Of a DNA stretch of 64,000 nucleotides, positions 44,254 through 53,179 are shown in pieces. Source of the stretch: Bryobacteraceae bacterium (GTDB taxonomy: Bacteria > Acidobacteriota > Terriglobia > Bryobacterales > Bryobacteraceae); NCBI GenBank assembly GCA_947458745.1, contig CANGYQ010000001.1, positions 310,001 to 374,000 of the forward strand. Reading direction: 5' to 3'. Each line of letters starts with the position of its first letter. Position 1 is the first letter of the stretch. Position numbers and translations under genes: made by a program. The notes under the pieces are model-generated. The model ran no database searches and was not told the origin of the DNA. It saw nothing but the letters and a program-made list of their open reading frames with translations.

Positions 44254-44300
44254 CTACGGAAATCTACGGCCTGAGGGGAGCGAAAGCAGGGAGAGGGGAA

Positions 44301-44377
<77 letters not shown>

Positions 44378-44473
44378 CAACCTTCCAATAATACCACTGG
44401 AGGTAGAGCGGATGCCAATCGGCCCCGGGGCCGTGGCGAAGGTTTCCCGATCCGGCACTTGGGATCCCGGAGG

Positions 44474-46345
44474 GTGCGCCAGAATGGAAGTATCCAGTCT
44501 GCTCATCCAGCATTGCTCGAGAAAGTCTCCCAGTTGCCCACGCAGCCGGGCGTGTACCTGTACAAGGACGGGGCGGGCGATGTCATCTATGTCGGCAAAG
44601 CGAAGAGCCTGCGCGCGCGGGTGCGCAGCTATTTCAACGACGACAAGCTGGGCGACACGAAGACGTCCACGCTGGTGGCGACCGCCCGGGACCTGGAGTA
44701 CATCCTGGTCGACAACGAGAAGGAAGCGCTGGCGCTTGAGAACAACCTCATCAAGCAGCACAAGCCGCGCTTCAACATTCTGCTGCGCGACGACAAGACC
44801 TACCCCTACATCAAGCTGACGGCCGAAAAGTACCCCCGCGTCTACGTGACGCGGCGGCTGCGCAAAGACGGCGCGACGTACTTCGGTCCCTACTTCCCCG
44901 GCAACCTGGCACACCGGCTGGTGCACTTCATCCACCGGCATTTCAAGGTGCCCTCCTGCAAAGTGGACTTCAACCGGACCCACAAAAATCCCTGCCTCCA
45001 GTTCCACATCCACCGCTGCCTGGGGCCCTGCGTCGAAGGGCTGACGACGGATGCGATCTACGCGCAGCATGTCCGCGATGTCCGCCTGTTCCTGGAAGGG
45101 CGTCACAGGGACCTGTCGCGTGAATTGCGGTGGCGCATGCAGGAGGCGTCCGAGGATTTGCGGTTTGAGGAAGCGGCCAGCCTGCGCGACCTGGTCACCA
45201 CCGTTGAGGAGATCGAAGAGAAGCAGAAGATGGCGGCGGCCGAAGGCGATGACACCGACATCCTCGCCTACTACGCCGAACCGCCCCTGGGAGCCGTCAA
45301 CCTGTTCCACCTGCGACGCGGCCGCATCGTCGATCGCCGCGAGTTCTTCTGGGAGGACCTGCCCACCGAAGACGGCGTCTTCTCGCCGGCGGAGCTGTTC
45401 TCTTCGCTGCTGCTACAGCTCTATCTCGACCAGAACTACGTGCCGGGCATCATCCACGTGCCGGTGGAGTTCGAGGATCGCGAAGTGATGGAGGAACTGC
45501 TCTCAGAGAAGCGCGGGCGCAAGGTGGAGATCCACACGCCGCAACGCGGCCCCAAGAAGCAGATGATGGCGCTGGCCGAAACCAACGCCCAACACAGCTT
45601 CGCGCAACGCTTCCGGGTGCTGAAACCGAGCTCCAAGCAGATCTCGGAGGCAATGGCCGATGCATTGAACCTGGCCGATCCGCCCAAGCGCATCGAATGC
45701 TTCGACATCTCCCACATCCAGGGCACCGACAAAGTGGCCAGCATGGTGGTGTGGGAAGACGGCAAGATGAACAAATCCGCCTACCGGAAGTTCATCATCA
45801 AGACCGTGGAGGGCAACAACGACTTTGCCTCCATGCATGAAGTAGTGACGCGCCGTTACTCGCGCCTGAAAGAAGAAGGCCTCCCCTTCCCCGGCCTGGT
45901 GCTGATCGATGGCGGCCTGGGCCAGTTGCACGCCGCCGCGGATGCTCTCGAAGCCATTGGCGTCATCAACCAGCCACTGGCCTCGATCGCCAAGCGCGAG
46001 GAGATCATCTACGTGCTGGGGCAGGAAGACGAGCCCGTGGTACTGGACCGCTTCTCGCCCGTCCTGCATCTGGTGCAAATGGTTCGAGATGAAGCCCACC
46101 GCTTCGCCGTCACCTTCCACCGCAGCCGCCGCAACACCTCCCGCATGACCTCCGAGCTAGCCGAGATCCCCGGCGTGGGCCCGAAGACGATTCAGAAGCT
46201 GCTCACCGAGTTCGGCTCACTGGAGCGCGTGCGGCAGGCGGATGAAGGTGCTCTGGTGAAGGTGCTGGGGGCAGTGGCGGCGCGGAAGGTCCGGCAGGCG
46301 CTGGGGACGCCGGGCGTCGAAGGGGACCGGTCGACGGAAGGCTAG
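44474..46345 (+). CDS. uvrC: Excinuclease ABC subunit C
   Basis: Makes the two incisions in nucleotide excision repair. Domains: GIY-YIG nuclease (GVYLYKDGAGDVIYVGKAKS), four cysteines in SCKVDFNRTHKNPCLQFHIH and RCLGPC that match the iron-sulfur site, UVR motif (RDLVTTVEEIEEKQKM), the RNase-H-like nuclease (ECFDISHIQG, LVLIDGGLGQL) and C-terminal helix-hairpin-helices (IPGVGPKTIQKLLTEFG). About 620 residues, normal length. The long frame runs through the tRNA gene, so the start must be after 44377; GTG 44474 or TTG 44513 are the choices, neither with a well-placed ribosome-binding site. Confidence 0.93.
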   Translation: MRQNGSIQSAHPALLEKVSQLPTQPGVYLYKDGAGDVIYVGKAKSLRARVRSYFNDDKLGDTKTSTLVATARDLEYILVDNEKEALALENNLIKQHKPRFNILLRDDKTYPYIKLTAEKYPRVYVTRRLRKDGATYFGPYFPGNLAHRLVHFIHRHFKVPSCKVDFNRTHKNPCLQFHIHRCLGPCVEGLTTDAIYAQHVRDVRLFLEGRHRDLSRELRWRMQEASEDLRFEEAASLRDLVTTVEEIEEKQKMAAAEGDDTDILAYYAEPPLGAVNLFHLRRGRIVDRREFFWEDLPTEDGVFSPAELFSSLLLQLYLDQNYVPGIIHVPVEFEDREVMEELLSEKRGRKVEIHTPQRGPKKQMMALAETNAQHSFAQRFRVLKPSSKQISEAMADALNLADPPKRIECFDISHIQGTDKVASMVVWEDGKMNKSAYRKFIIKTVEGNNDFASMHEVVTRRYSRLKEEGLPFPGLVLIDGGLGQLHAAADALEAIGVINQPLASIAKREEIIYVLGQEDEPVVLDRFSPVLHLVQMVRDEAHRFAVTFHRSRRNTSRMTSELAEIPGVGPKTIQKLLTEFGSLERVRQADEGALVKVLGAVAARKVRQALGTPGVEGDRSTEG

Positions 46346-46356
46346 CGGCGGCCGCC

Positions 46357-46746
46357 TCACCCCTTAAACCGCTCGTCAATCTCCACCTGATACCCCGTCA
46401 CCAGCTTGTTGGTCTCATTGGCCATGCCAACCACGGCCATCAGTTCACCGAACATCTCGGGCGTCATCCCCACCTTTCGCGCGGCGGCCGTGTGGGAGGC
46501 GATGCAGTAGTTGCACTGATTAGTGGTGGAGACAGCGACGTAGATCAGTTCTTTGGTGAGCGGGTCGAGCGCCCCCGGGCCCATGATCTGCTTGATTGAT
46601 TCCCAGGTGCGCTTCAGCGTCACGGGGTCATTGGCGAGGGCCTTCCAGAAGTTGTTGATGTAGTCGGTTTGACGGGTTTGCATAATGTCGTCAAACACGG
46701 CCTTCACGGCGGGTGAGGCGTCGCCGTAGTCGATCAGTTGGGGCAT
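46357..46746 (-). CDS. Carboxymuconolactone decarboxylase/AhpD-like protein
   Basis: A 129-residue all-helical protein of the CMD family. The redox motif CNYCIASH (about residues 79-86) with its downstream histidine is the signature of the AhpD-like peroxidase subgroup, while decarboxylases lack the CxxC. LDPLTKELIYVAVSTTNQ precedes it as usual. Thus a hydroperoxide-related thiol activity is more likely than ring-cleavage metabolism. It is convergent with uvrC (11 bases). Confidence 0.9.
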   Translation of the reverse strand: MPQLIDYGDASPAVKAVFDDIMQTRQTDYINNFWKALANDPVTLKRTWESIKQIMGPGALDPLTKELIYVAVSTTNQCNYCIASHTAAARKVGMTPEMFGELMAVVGMANETNKLVTGYQVEIDERFKG

Positions 46747-46764
46747 CTTCCTAAACTACTTCAG

Positions 46765-47391
46765 TCAACTCTTGACCGGTTCAGTAGTCCGAGTGCTAAA
46801 TAGTGAGCTGCTCTCGAGAACATCCAGGTAATCGGGTGCAGCATCGGGGAATTTTGCACGGGCGGCGTTGTCGATCGCCCGGACGTACTGCTCCAAGAAG
46901 ATTAGGGCAGCGTCGAGATCCAAAGCATCAACACGTTGCCTCCATGGCTCGCCAGTAGGTGGGGGCGGCAGGGTAGGCTCTGGGTGGATGATTGTGGCTT
47001 TGCGATCGACAGCCTTTGGATGGGCTAGATCATCTCGGGCTATCTTCAATGCCTCAACCGCTTGTTCCCAATCCGGATTTGGTGACAGCTCGCATCTTTC
47101 TATCACCCACTTCAGCCTTCCATGAAATCCCCTGTATGGCTCTCGCTTAAAGAACTTCTGCTCATCCTGCCACACGGCGGGGTCCAACTTTCGCCCAACG
47201 TAGTGAAGAAACCCCTCGAACGAGAACATCGCGAAGGCAATGGCAACCAGCTTGTGCTCAAAAACATCACCATCGTGGTTCATCGCCAGTCGAAGCTGCC
47301 GAGCCCGCTGACTTTCACGCTTCGCAATCGCCCAAGTCTGCCGATGCGGCGAATCGGAGGAATTCGCAATAGTCTGAAATTCGACGTCCAT
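46765..47391 (-). CDS. Hypothetical protein, possibly HEPN-like
   Basis: I do not recognise this 208-residue protein. It is helical: KLVAIAFAMFSFEGFLHYVG, then an aromatic-rich loop (FFKREPYRGFHGRLKWVIER), then ALKIARDDLAHPK, which fits the R-x4-H motif of HEPN domains, although no nuclease activity can be assumed. The C-terminal region has a proline linker (TLPPPPTG) and a last helix. GC is visibly lower than in adjacent genes, consistent with acquisition. It stands upstream of the AhpD-like gene with 18 bases between. Confidence 0.65.
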   Translation of the reverse strand: MDVEFQTIANSSDSPHRQTWAIAKRESQRARQLRLAMNHDGDVFEHKLVAIAFAMFSFEGFLHYVGRKLDPAVWQDEQKFFKREPYRGFHGRLKWVIERCELSPNPDWEQAVEALKIARDDLAHPKAVDRKATIIHPEPTLPPPPTGEPWRQRVDALDLDAALIFLEQYVRAIDNAARAKFPDAAPDYLDVLESSSLFSTRTTEPVKS

Positions 47392-47503
47392 GCCCTAGCT
47401 TACGCCCGGTGGATGCTGGGTCTGGCGGTCATCGCACGTTAAATCTTTAGCGGCTTCTTTGATCATCAGTCCCTGTGGGTCAGGTACGTCATAAACTCAA
47501 TAC

Positions 47504-49084
47504 GTGAGCAAGCTGGCCGCGGCCCGCATCTACGAGACTCTGTCCGGCATTCCTGTCGAAGCCGCCTACACCGACCATCCGCACCCGGCCGGAGCGCCGG
47601 GGCAGTTTCCTTACACGCGTGGCATCCACGAAACCATGTACCGCGGCCGCTTGTGGACCATGCGGCAGTTCTCCGGGTTTGCGACGCCGGAGGAGACCAA
47701 TGCGCGCTATCGGTACCTGCTGAGCCAGGGGCAGACCGGGCTTTCGGTGGCTTTTGATTTGCCGACGTTGATGGGCCTCGATAGCGACCATCCGAACTCG
47801 TTGGGTGAGGTGGGCAAGTGTGGCGTGGCGGTGTCTTCGCTCGAGGACATGGAGACGTTGTTCGCCGGCATTCCGCTGGCGGAGGTCTCGGTGTCGATGA
47901 CCATCAACTCCCCGGCGCCCGTGATCTGGGCCATGTATGCGGTGGCGGCGGAGCGGCAAGGGGCGGACGTTGCTGCGCTCTCCGGGACACTGCAGAACGA
48001 CATCCTGAAGGAGTACATCGCGCAGAAGGAGTACATCTATCCGCCCGCGCCATCGCTGCGGCTGGCGGTGGATGTCATCGAGTACACGGCGCGCCATGCG
48101 CCGCGCTACAACCCGGTCTCGATCTCGGGCTATCACATCCGGGAAGCGGGCTCAAATGCCGTGCAGGAGTTGGCGTTCACGCTGCGCGATGGCATTGAGT
48201 ATGTCGACCAGTTGCTGAAGCGGGGCGTGCCTGTCGACAGCTTCGCGCCCCGGCTGAGCTTCTTTTGGAACGCCCACAACGACTTCTTTGAAGAGATCGC
48301 CAAGTTCCGCGCCGCGCGGCGCATGTGGGCGCACATCATGCGGGACCGGTTTGGGGCGCGCGATGAACGCAGCTGGAAGCTCCGGTGCCATGCGCAGACG
48401 GCGGGCTGCACGCTCACGTGGCAGCAGCCGGAGAACAATCTGGTCCGCACGGCGGTGCAGGCGATGGCGGCGGTGATCGGCGGTACGCAGTCGTTGCACA
48501 CGAACTCGCTCGATGAGGCCTACGCCCTACCCAGTGAGCAAGCGGCCACGCTGGCCCTGCGCACGCAGCAGGTGATCGCGCACGAATCCGGCATTACCGA
48601 GTATCCGGACCCGTTCGGCGGCAGCCACTTCGTCGAGCAGCTCACCGACGAGATCGAGCGGCGCGCCCAGGCCTACATCGCCAAGATCGATGAACTGGGC
48701 GGGATGCTGCCGGCGATCGAGCTGGGCTACCCACAAGCCGAAATCGCCCAAGCCAGCTACGACTATCAGCGGCTAATTGAATCAAAGCGCCTGCTGATCG
48801 CCGGGGTGAATGCCTTCACGGTGGAGAATGAGCATCCGCCGGAGTTGCTCCAAATCAGCGGCGAGGCGACCGAGCGCCAGTGCACGAAGCTGGCCAGTCT
48901 GCGGCAGCGGCGTGACAGCGCGGCGGTGGAGCGCACGCTCGAACAGTTGCGGGAAGCTTGCCGGGGCACGGAGAACACGATGCCGCACATTCTGGCCGCC
49001 GTGCGCGCCTATGCCACGACCGGCGAAATCTGCGCGGCGATCGGCGATGTATTCGGCAGCTGGACCGAGACGAGCGTCCTCTAA
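47504..49084 (+). CDS. Isobutyryl-CoA-mutase-like large subunit
   Basis: Adenosylcobalamin-dependent acyl-CoA mutase large subunit, 526 residues, without the B12-binding domain, so it needs a separate small subunit. Family core: TMRQFSGF, GQTGLSVAFDLP, LQNDILKEY, SISGYHIREAGSNAVQELAF and GGTQSLHTNSLDEA. The two specificity residues known to separate methylmalonyl-CoA mutase (Tyr89, Arg207) from isobutyryl-CoA mutase (Phe80, Gln198) are F56 and Q174 here; the 118-residue spacing is the same in all three. This argues for a branched or C4 substrate. GTG start at 47504. No small subunit or MeaB chaperone is in the window. Confidence 0.92.
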   Translation: MSKLAAARIYETLSGIPVEAAYTDHPHPAGAPGQFPYTRGIHETMYRGRLWTMRQFSGFATPEETNARYRYLLSQGQTGLSVAFDLPTLMGLDSDHPNSLGEVGKCGVAVSSLEDMETLFAGIPLAEVSVSMTINSPAPVIWAMYAVAAERQGADVAALSGTLQNDILKEYIAQKEYIYPPAPSLRLAVDVIEYTARHAPRYNPVSISGYHIREAGSNAVQELAFTLRDGIEYVDQLLKRGVPVDSFAPRLSFFWNAHNDFFEEIAKFRAARRMWAHIMRDRFGARDERSWKLRCHAQTAGCTLTWQQPENNLVRTAVQAMAAVIGGTQSLHTNSLDEAYALPSEQAATLALRTQQVIAHESGITEYPDPFGGSHFVEQLTDEIERRAQAYIAKIDELGGMLPAIELGYPQAEIAQASYDYQRLIESKRLLIAGVNAFTVENEHPPELLQISGEATERQCTKLASLRQRRDSAAVERTLEQLREACRGTENTMPHILAAVRAYATTGEICAAIGDVFGSWTETSVL

Positions 49085-49092
49085 AGGCCGCC

Positions 49093-50121
49093 TTAGCGGA
49101 CCTGCACCAGCTCATCCGACGTCATCCGCTTCAACTGCCCGCAAGCGGCGTAGATATCGAGGCCCCGAGGCTTGCGCAGGAAGCACGGCATCGCTTGCCG
49201 CACGATCCCCTGGAAGCTGGCCACACGTTCCGGCGCGGGCGTCATAAAGGGGATGCCGGGGCCGGGGTTGAGGGCGATCAGATTGACCTTAGCGTTCAAG
49301 TTCGCCAACAGCCTCACGACGCGCCGGGCGTCGGCGTCGCTATCGTTGACGCCGTTCAACAGCACGTACTCGAAGGTCAGCTTCTCCCAAGCCCGCAGCG
49401 GATAATCGCGGCAGGTGGCGATCAGGTCCTTCAAGTGCCACTTACGCGTGATCGGCATCAACTGCTGGCGCTGCTCTTCGTTTGAGGCATTCAGCGAGAT
49501 GGCCAGTTTCGGCCGGATCTCCGCCGCGCCTAGTTCCACGATGCGGGGGATGATGCCGGACGTCGAAACCGTGATGCGCCGTTCCGACATGCCAATGCCC
49601 GCCGGATCGACCAGCAGGCGCGTCGCCTTCAGCACATTGGCGAGGTTCAACAGCGGCTCGCCTTGCCCCATCATGACCACGTTCAGCTGACGGTCCCGCG
49701 GGTCCAGGCCATGCGCGGCGGCGACGTGGAGCACCTGGCCCACAATCTCACCCGCCGTCAGGTTGCGTTCCAGGCCCATCAGCGCGGTGAGGCAGAATTT
49801 GCAATCGACCGGGCAGCCCACCTGGGAGGAGATGCAGATGGTGTCGCGCCCCTCTTCCGGCATCATGACGGTTTCCACCGTTTTGCTGTCGCTCAACTTC
49901 AGCAGATAGCGGACGGTGCCATCGGTGGATTGATACTGTTGATCAACCGATGGCAGGCCCAGTTGCAGCGACTCGCGGAGCTGCTTGGGCAGCGTCGTGA
50001 TCCGCGTGACGTCCACTTCATGCTGGCGGTAGACGGCATCGTAGATCTGGCGCGCGCGGAAAGCGGGCACACCCAGGGCGCTGGCGATTTCAGGGGCGTC
50101 GAGACCGAGAAGACTCTGCAA
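49093..50121 (-). CDS. rlmN: Dual-specificity rRNA/tRNA adenine-C2 methyltransferase
   Basis: Radical SAM enzyme that methylates C2 of A2503 in 23S rRNA and A37 in some tRNAs. The 342-residue protein has the CxxxCxxC cluster motif CPVDCKFC (C103, C107, C110), [34 protein letters not shown], and the C-terminal methyl-carrying cysteine in ACGQLK (about 327). Length is near the usual 350. It is convergent with the mutase gene (eight bases). Confidence 0.95.
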   Translation of the reverse strand: MQSLLGLDAPEIASALGVPAFRARQIYDAVYRQHEVDVTRITTLPKQLRESLQLGLPSVDQQYQSTDGTVRYLLKLSDSKTVETVMMPEEGRDTICISSQVGCPVDCKFCLTALMGLERNLTAGEIVGQVLHVAAAHGLDPRDRQLNVVMMGQGEPLLNLANVLKATRLLVDPAGIGMSERRITVSTSGIIPRIVELGAAEIRPKLAISLNASNEEQRQQLMPITRKWHLKDLIATCRDYPLRAWEKLTFEYVLLNGVNDSDADARRVVRLLANLNAKVNLIALNPGPGIPFMTPAPERVASFQGIVRQAMPCFLRKPRGLDIYAACGQLKRMTSDELVQVR

Positions 50122-50125
50122 ACCT

Positions 50126-50932
50126 CTATTGTCGCAAGTCCGCTATCTCTTCAATCACGCTCTGGCCGCGCGAGCGGTCGCCGTTGGTCCACTGCCAATA
50201 CTCGTGCAGGCGAACGCGGCCATCGGGCAGCAATTCCGGAGCGGACCAGCATTCGCCGGTGCGGAATTCTCCCGCCTCATTCAAATGCTGGTAACGCATG
50301 TCGATCGCACTGGTGCCGTCCACCTTGGCCAGCAGCGTGCCGCAGCGGACACCACCGCCGGAGTAGGTAGCCCACAGGGTGTCGCCCTCGTGGCGATAGT
50401 CGAACGTGGTGGCTCCGGTGACGTCGCCGTTGGCGGTGTTGGCGGCACTCGAAAAGCGGCGGCCGGCGTAGTCAACGGGCATCGCGGGCGGAGGCGGAAA
50501 GCGCTTCTTGAAGGTGAAGGCCAGCGGGGACTCGCCCCAGCCGTCCAGCAGATCCAGCCGCCGGCGCGCGTCGGCGGGGGTGGGCTGAGCCCCAGCAGGC
50601 ACCCACCACAGTGCGACCGCCCGGCTGTCCAGCGCGTCAAACCAATCCTTGCGTTGGCGCAGAACCTCCGTGTGAGCACTACGGTAGGCAAACGCTTCGA
50701 GCGCTTCGACCGACTCCCACACGGACATGTTGACCAGGATGTCGTCGCCAAAGGGCCGCAGCGACGTCGCGTCGCCTTCTTCAGACTGGAGCCGCCACAC
50801 AAAGCCAGGGCTCGATTCAGCCAGCGCGTTGATGGGGTCCAGTTGATCGACGAAGCTCCGCATCCGCGGATCATCCAAGGGGTATCTCATGCGGGCAATA
50901 TTGATCTGGGCCAGATGGAATGTCCTGGTCAA
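50126..50932 (-). CDS. Fusion of DUF3291 and an 'N-acetylglutamate synthase'-like domain
   Basis: A 268-residue two-domain protein. Residues 1-145 match DUF3291, an EthD/monooxygenase-like ferredoxin fold ([20 protein letters not shown], then [31 protein letters not shown]). Residues about 150-262 ([57 protein letters not shown]) match small barrel proteins often mislabelled N-acetylglutamate synthase but with no acetyltransferase motif. The two usually occur as separate genes. Function unknown. It starts right beside a degenerate palindromic repeat. Confidence 0.83.
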   Translation of the reverse strand: MTRTFHLAQINIARMRYPLDDPRMRSFVDQLDPINALAESSPGFVWRLQSEEGDATSLRPFGDDILVNMSVWESVEALEAFAYRSAHTEVLRQRKDWFDALDSRAVALWWVPAGAQPTPADARRRLDLLDGWGESPLAFTFKKRFPPPPAMPVDYAGRRFSSAANTANGDVTGATTFDYRHEGDTLWATYSGGGVRCGTLLAKVDGTSAIDMRYQHLNEAGEFRTGECWSAPELLPDGRVRLHEYWQWTNGDRSRGQSVIEEIADLRQ

Positions 50933-50947
50933 GAGAAGAACCTTTCA

Positions 50948-51021
50948 TGCGTTAGCTACAAGAATCATCGCTCTCGTTCAAACAATTCGCTTGTCCAGCC
51001 CCAGACGTAAGCTGGGGCTAA
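50948..51021. repeat. REP-like repeat, degenerate copy
   Basis: CATGCGTTAGCT at 50948-50959 matches the left arm of the other copies; AGCCCCAGACGTAAGCTGGG then GCT at 50999-51021 is the right element and is itself palindromic (AGCCCCA/TGGGGCT). The spacer is about 39 bases, so the element is partly decayed or expanded. Confidence 0.55.
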
Positions 51022-51057
51022 CCGCTCGAAGCTGACCTTCAGCCATGAGACTTCTAG

Positions 51058-51537
51058 TCATGCTGCCAGCCGGATCATCTCTGGCCGGCAGGTGACGGGA
51101 AAGTTCACTGAGTTGGCGATAAAGCAGTACTCATGCGCCTGCCCGTGCAGTGAGCGGGCCACCGATTCGTCGGAGGCGGCGGAGATCACCACACGCGGCC
51201 GCAACTCCACCGAGGTAAACCGGCCGCGCCCATCGGGTTCCGTCACCATCTCCCCGGTTGCCTGATCCTCGTACTCCAGCACGACAATATGATTGACCGC
51301 GCAGAAATGCAGGTACCACAGCATGTGGCAGGCCGAGAGCGAAGCCACCAGCAGCGTTTCCGGATCGTAGCGGGCCGGGTCCCCACGGAAGGCGGGCGCC
51401 GATGAGCCCGGCAGGTCCGGCCGGCCTTCCGAGACGAATACATGATCGCGCGAGTAGGCAGCGTAGCTTGATGTGCCGGTGCCTAGATTGCCGGTCCAGC
51501 GGTTGGTAATCGCGAACTGGTGCCGGTGCTCGGACAT
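51058..51537 (-). CDS. OsmC family peroxiredoxin
   Basis: Organic-hydroperoxide-type OsmC protein, 159 residues. Both redox cysteines are present: C70 in LSACHMLWYLHFC and C138 in HEYCFIANSVNFPV, 68 residues apart as in active OsmC/Ohr enzymes; C79 is an extra. The N-terminal region WTGNLGTGTSSY and DPETLLVASLSACHM fit the YhfA/OsmC subgroup. Probably a cytoplasmic peroxide-detoxifying enzyme. Confidence 0.92.
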   Translation of the reverse strand: MSEHRHQFAITNRWTGNLGTGTSSYAAYSRDHVFVSEGRPDLPGSSAPAFRGDPARYDPETLLVASLSACHMLWYLHFCAVNHIVVLEYEDQATGEMVTEPDGRGRFTSVELRPRVVISAASDESVARSLHGQAHEYCFIANSVNFPVTCRPEMIRLAA

Positions 51538-51542
51538 GAGGC

Positions 51543-52421
51543 TTAGGCGACGCGGTCGAGGAAGCGTTTGGCGGCGGCGATGCCCTCAAACTCGCTCAAC
51601 CGCGCTCCTTCGTACTCAATGCCCACCCAGCCGGTGTAGCCGGACCTCTTGACGATGCCCATCAGTCGGTCTAGATCCCAGTTGGGGTCCTTGCCGTCGG
51701 GGCCAAAGTCGAGGCACTTAAAGCTACAGCCCTTGGCATAGGGCATCAGTTTTTCCACCGCCGCATAACGGTCGATGTCTTTGGGGAAGTTGCCGAAATC
51801 CGGCAGCGTGCCGAAGTTGGGGCGGTTCACCATCTTGATCAGGGGCAGCACCACGTCCGGATTGGAAGAGACGCCGCCATGATTTTCGATGATGACGTTG
51901 ATCTTGGACCCCTGAGCGTACTCGGTCAGCTTATTGAAGCTCTCCGAGCAACGCTTCTGGAACTCCGCGATCTCGGCCGGGGTAACCGGTGCTTTGTCCG
52001 GGTACATGTTGGTCCGGATCGCCGAGCAGCCCAACTCCGCCGCGTAGTCCACCCACTTGAAGTGATTCGCGGCCGCCTGGAGCCGCAACTTCTGGTCGGA
52101 GTGGCCCATCAGGCCTTCGTCATCACACATGATCAACACGCCGGAAACGCCCGCCGTCTGCATGTTCTTCTTCAATCGCGCCACATAGCCAGCGGTGGGT
52201 GACTGCCACAGAGTATTCACAAACTCCAGACCCTCAATCCCGAAATGCTCCCGGGCAATGCGCGGAAAGTCGAGATTGGTGATCATCCGGCTCTGAATCG
52301 CCTTGTGCAACGACCATTGAGCCAATGACGTGCGGAACCATTTGCTGGACTGGGCGGACATCGGAAGCGCGGCAGCGGCAGGCAGCGCCGCGGCGGCTTG
52401 GAGAAAACGGCGCCGGTTCAT
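51543..52421 (-). CDS. TAT-exported sugar phosphate isomerase/epimerase
   Basis: About 292 residues. The N-terminus MNRRRFLQAAAALPAAAALP is a twin-arginine signal (frames from 52433 add four residues; GGA four bases before ATG 52421 favours this start). The TIM barrel (AP_endonuc_2) shows GIEGLEFVNTLWQSP, INVIIENHGGVSSNPD with a metal-ligand glutamate, PDFGNFP and GWVGIEYEGARLSEFEGI. These residues bind a divalent metal in epimerases such as IolE/IolI relatives. The substrate is unknown. A second relative is encoded at 56619. Confidence 0.88.
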   Translation of the reverse strand: MNRRRFLQAAAALPAAAALPMSAQSSKWFRTSLAQWSLHKAIQSRMITNLDFPRIAREHFGIEGLEFVNTLWQSPTAGYVARLKKNMQTAGVSGVLIMCDDEGLMGHSDQKLRLQAAANHFKWVDYAAELGCSAIRTNMYPDKAPVTPAEIAEFQKRCSESFNKLTEYAQGSKINVIIENHGGVSSNPDVVLPLIKMVNRPNFGTLPDFGNFPKDIDRYAAVEKLMPYAKGCSFKCLDFGPDGKDPNWDLDRLMGIVKRSGYTGWVGIEYEGARLSEFEGIAAAKRFLDRVA

Positions 52422-52476
52422 GAATTCCATCATAATTCAGCAACCATGAAACGCTTGCAGCCATCTAGCTAAAGGC

Positions 52477-53178
52477 ATGATCTCCCTTGCGCTAATGACG
52501 GCCGTCTTGTGCCAAAACCCGGGTTCAACCGCGCCGGCGCCAGACCCGCAAGCCACCAGCGCTGCGGGACCCTCGACCCCGAATGCGGCGGCGGATGCTG
52601 TGGCCGGCACTCAAGTCACCTACCTTTTCGGCTCGGTCTTGCCGAAGGAGGTCCCCTGGACGCCCTTGACCAACGAACAGCGGCTTAAGCTCTACTTCCG
52701 CCAGACGTGGCTCAATCCCGGAGTGTTATTCCGCGCGGCGGGCTCCGCCGCCGGTGACCAGGCCAGCAACCGCCCCCCCGAATGGCGTCAAGGTGGCCAG
52801 GCATATGCGCAACGCGTGGCCAGCCGGTTTGCGGTCTTTACTCTGCAGGACACGATCCAGTCCAGCCTGGCGGCGGGAATGAAGTATGACGTCCGGTATC
52901 TGCGCTGCAAATGTAATGGCTTTGGTCCGCGCTTTGCTCATTCGTTGAAGCAGAGCTTCGTCACCAAAAATCACGAAGGCAAGTGGCGGTTGAATATCCC
53001 GCAGTGGGCCGGGGCCGCCGCGGGTGCCGCGATTGGCGTCTATGGCTGGTATCCTGACAGTGCCCGCAACCACAATGAAGTCCTCCGGGCGGGATTTACC
53101 TCCCTTATTTTTCCGATGTTCTTCAATTCCTTGATCGAGTTTGGGCCCGAGATAAAGCGTGTCTTCAAGCGTAAGTAG
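52477..53178 (+). CDS. Exported hypothetical protein, tandem paralog 1
   Basis: A 233-residue protein with a signal-like N-terminus and low-complexity linker (APAPDPQATSAAGPSTPNAA). The rest has a pattern shared with the next gene: LTNEQRLKLYFRQTW, PPEWRQGGQAYAQRVASRFA, an internal YDVRYLRCKCNGFGPRFAHS with two cysteines, and WAGAAAGAAIGVYGWYP. I recognise this as a recurring acidobacterial family without a known function; membrane or outer-membrane association is suggested by the alanine/glycine-rich helix. It is directly followed by its paralog. Confidence 0.75.
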   Translation: MISLALMTAVLCQNPGSTAPAPDPQATSAAGPSTPNAAADAVAGTQVTYLFGSVLPKEVPWTPLTNEQRLKLYFRQTWLNPGVLFRAAGSAAGDQASNRPPEWRQGGQAYAQRVASRFAVFTLQDTIQSSLAAGMKYDVRYLRCKCNGFGPRFAHSLKQSFVTKNHEGKWRLNIPQWAGAAAGAAIGVYGWYPDSARNHNEVLRAGFTSLIFPMFFNSLIEFGPEIKRVFKRK

Positions 53179-53179
53179 G

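Noticed and set aside
50126..50932. True N-acetylglutamate synthase
   Set aside because: The matching domain carries no acetyl-CoA-binding GNAT motif; the label is a common database misnomer for this barrel.
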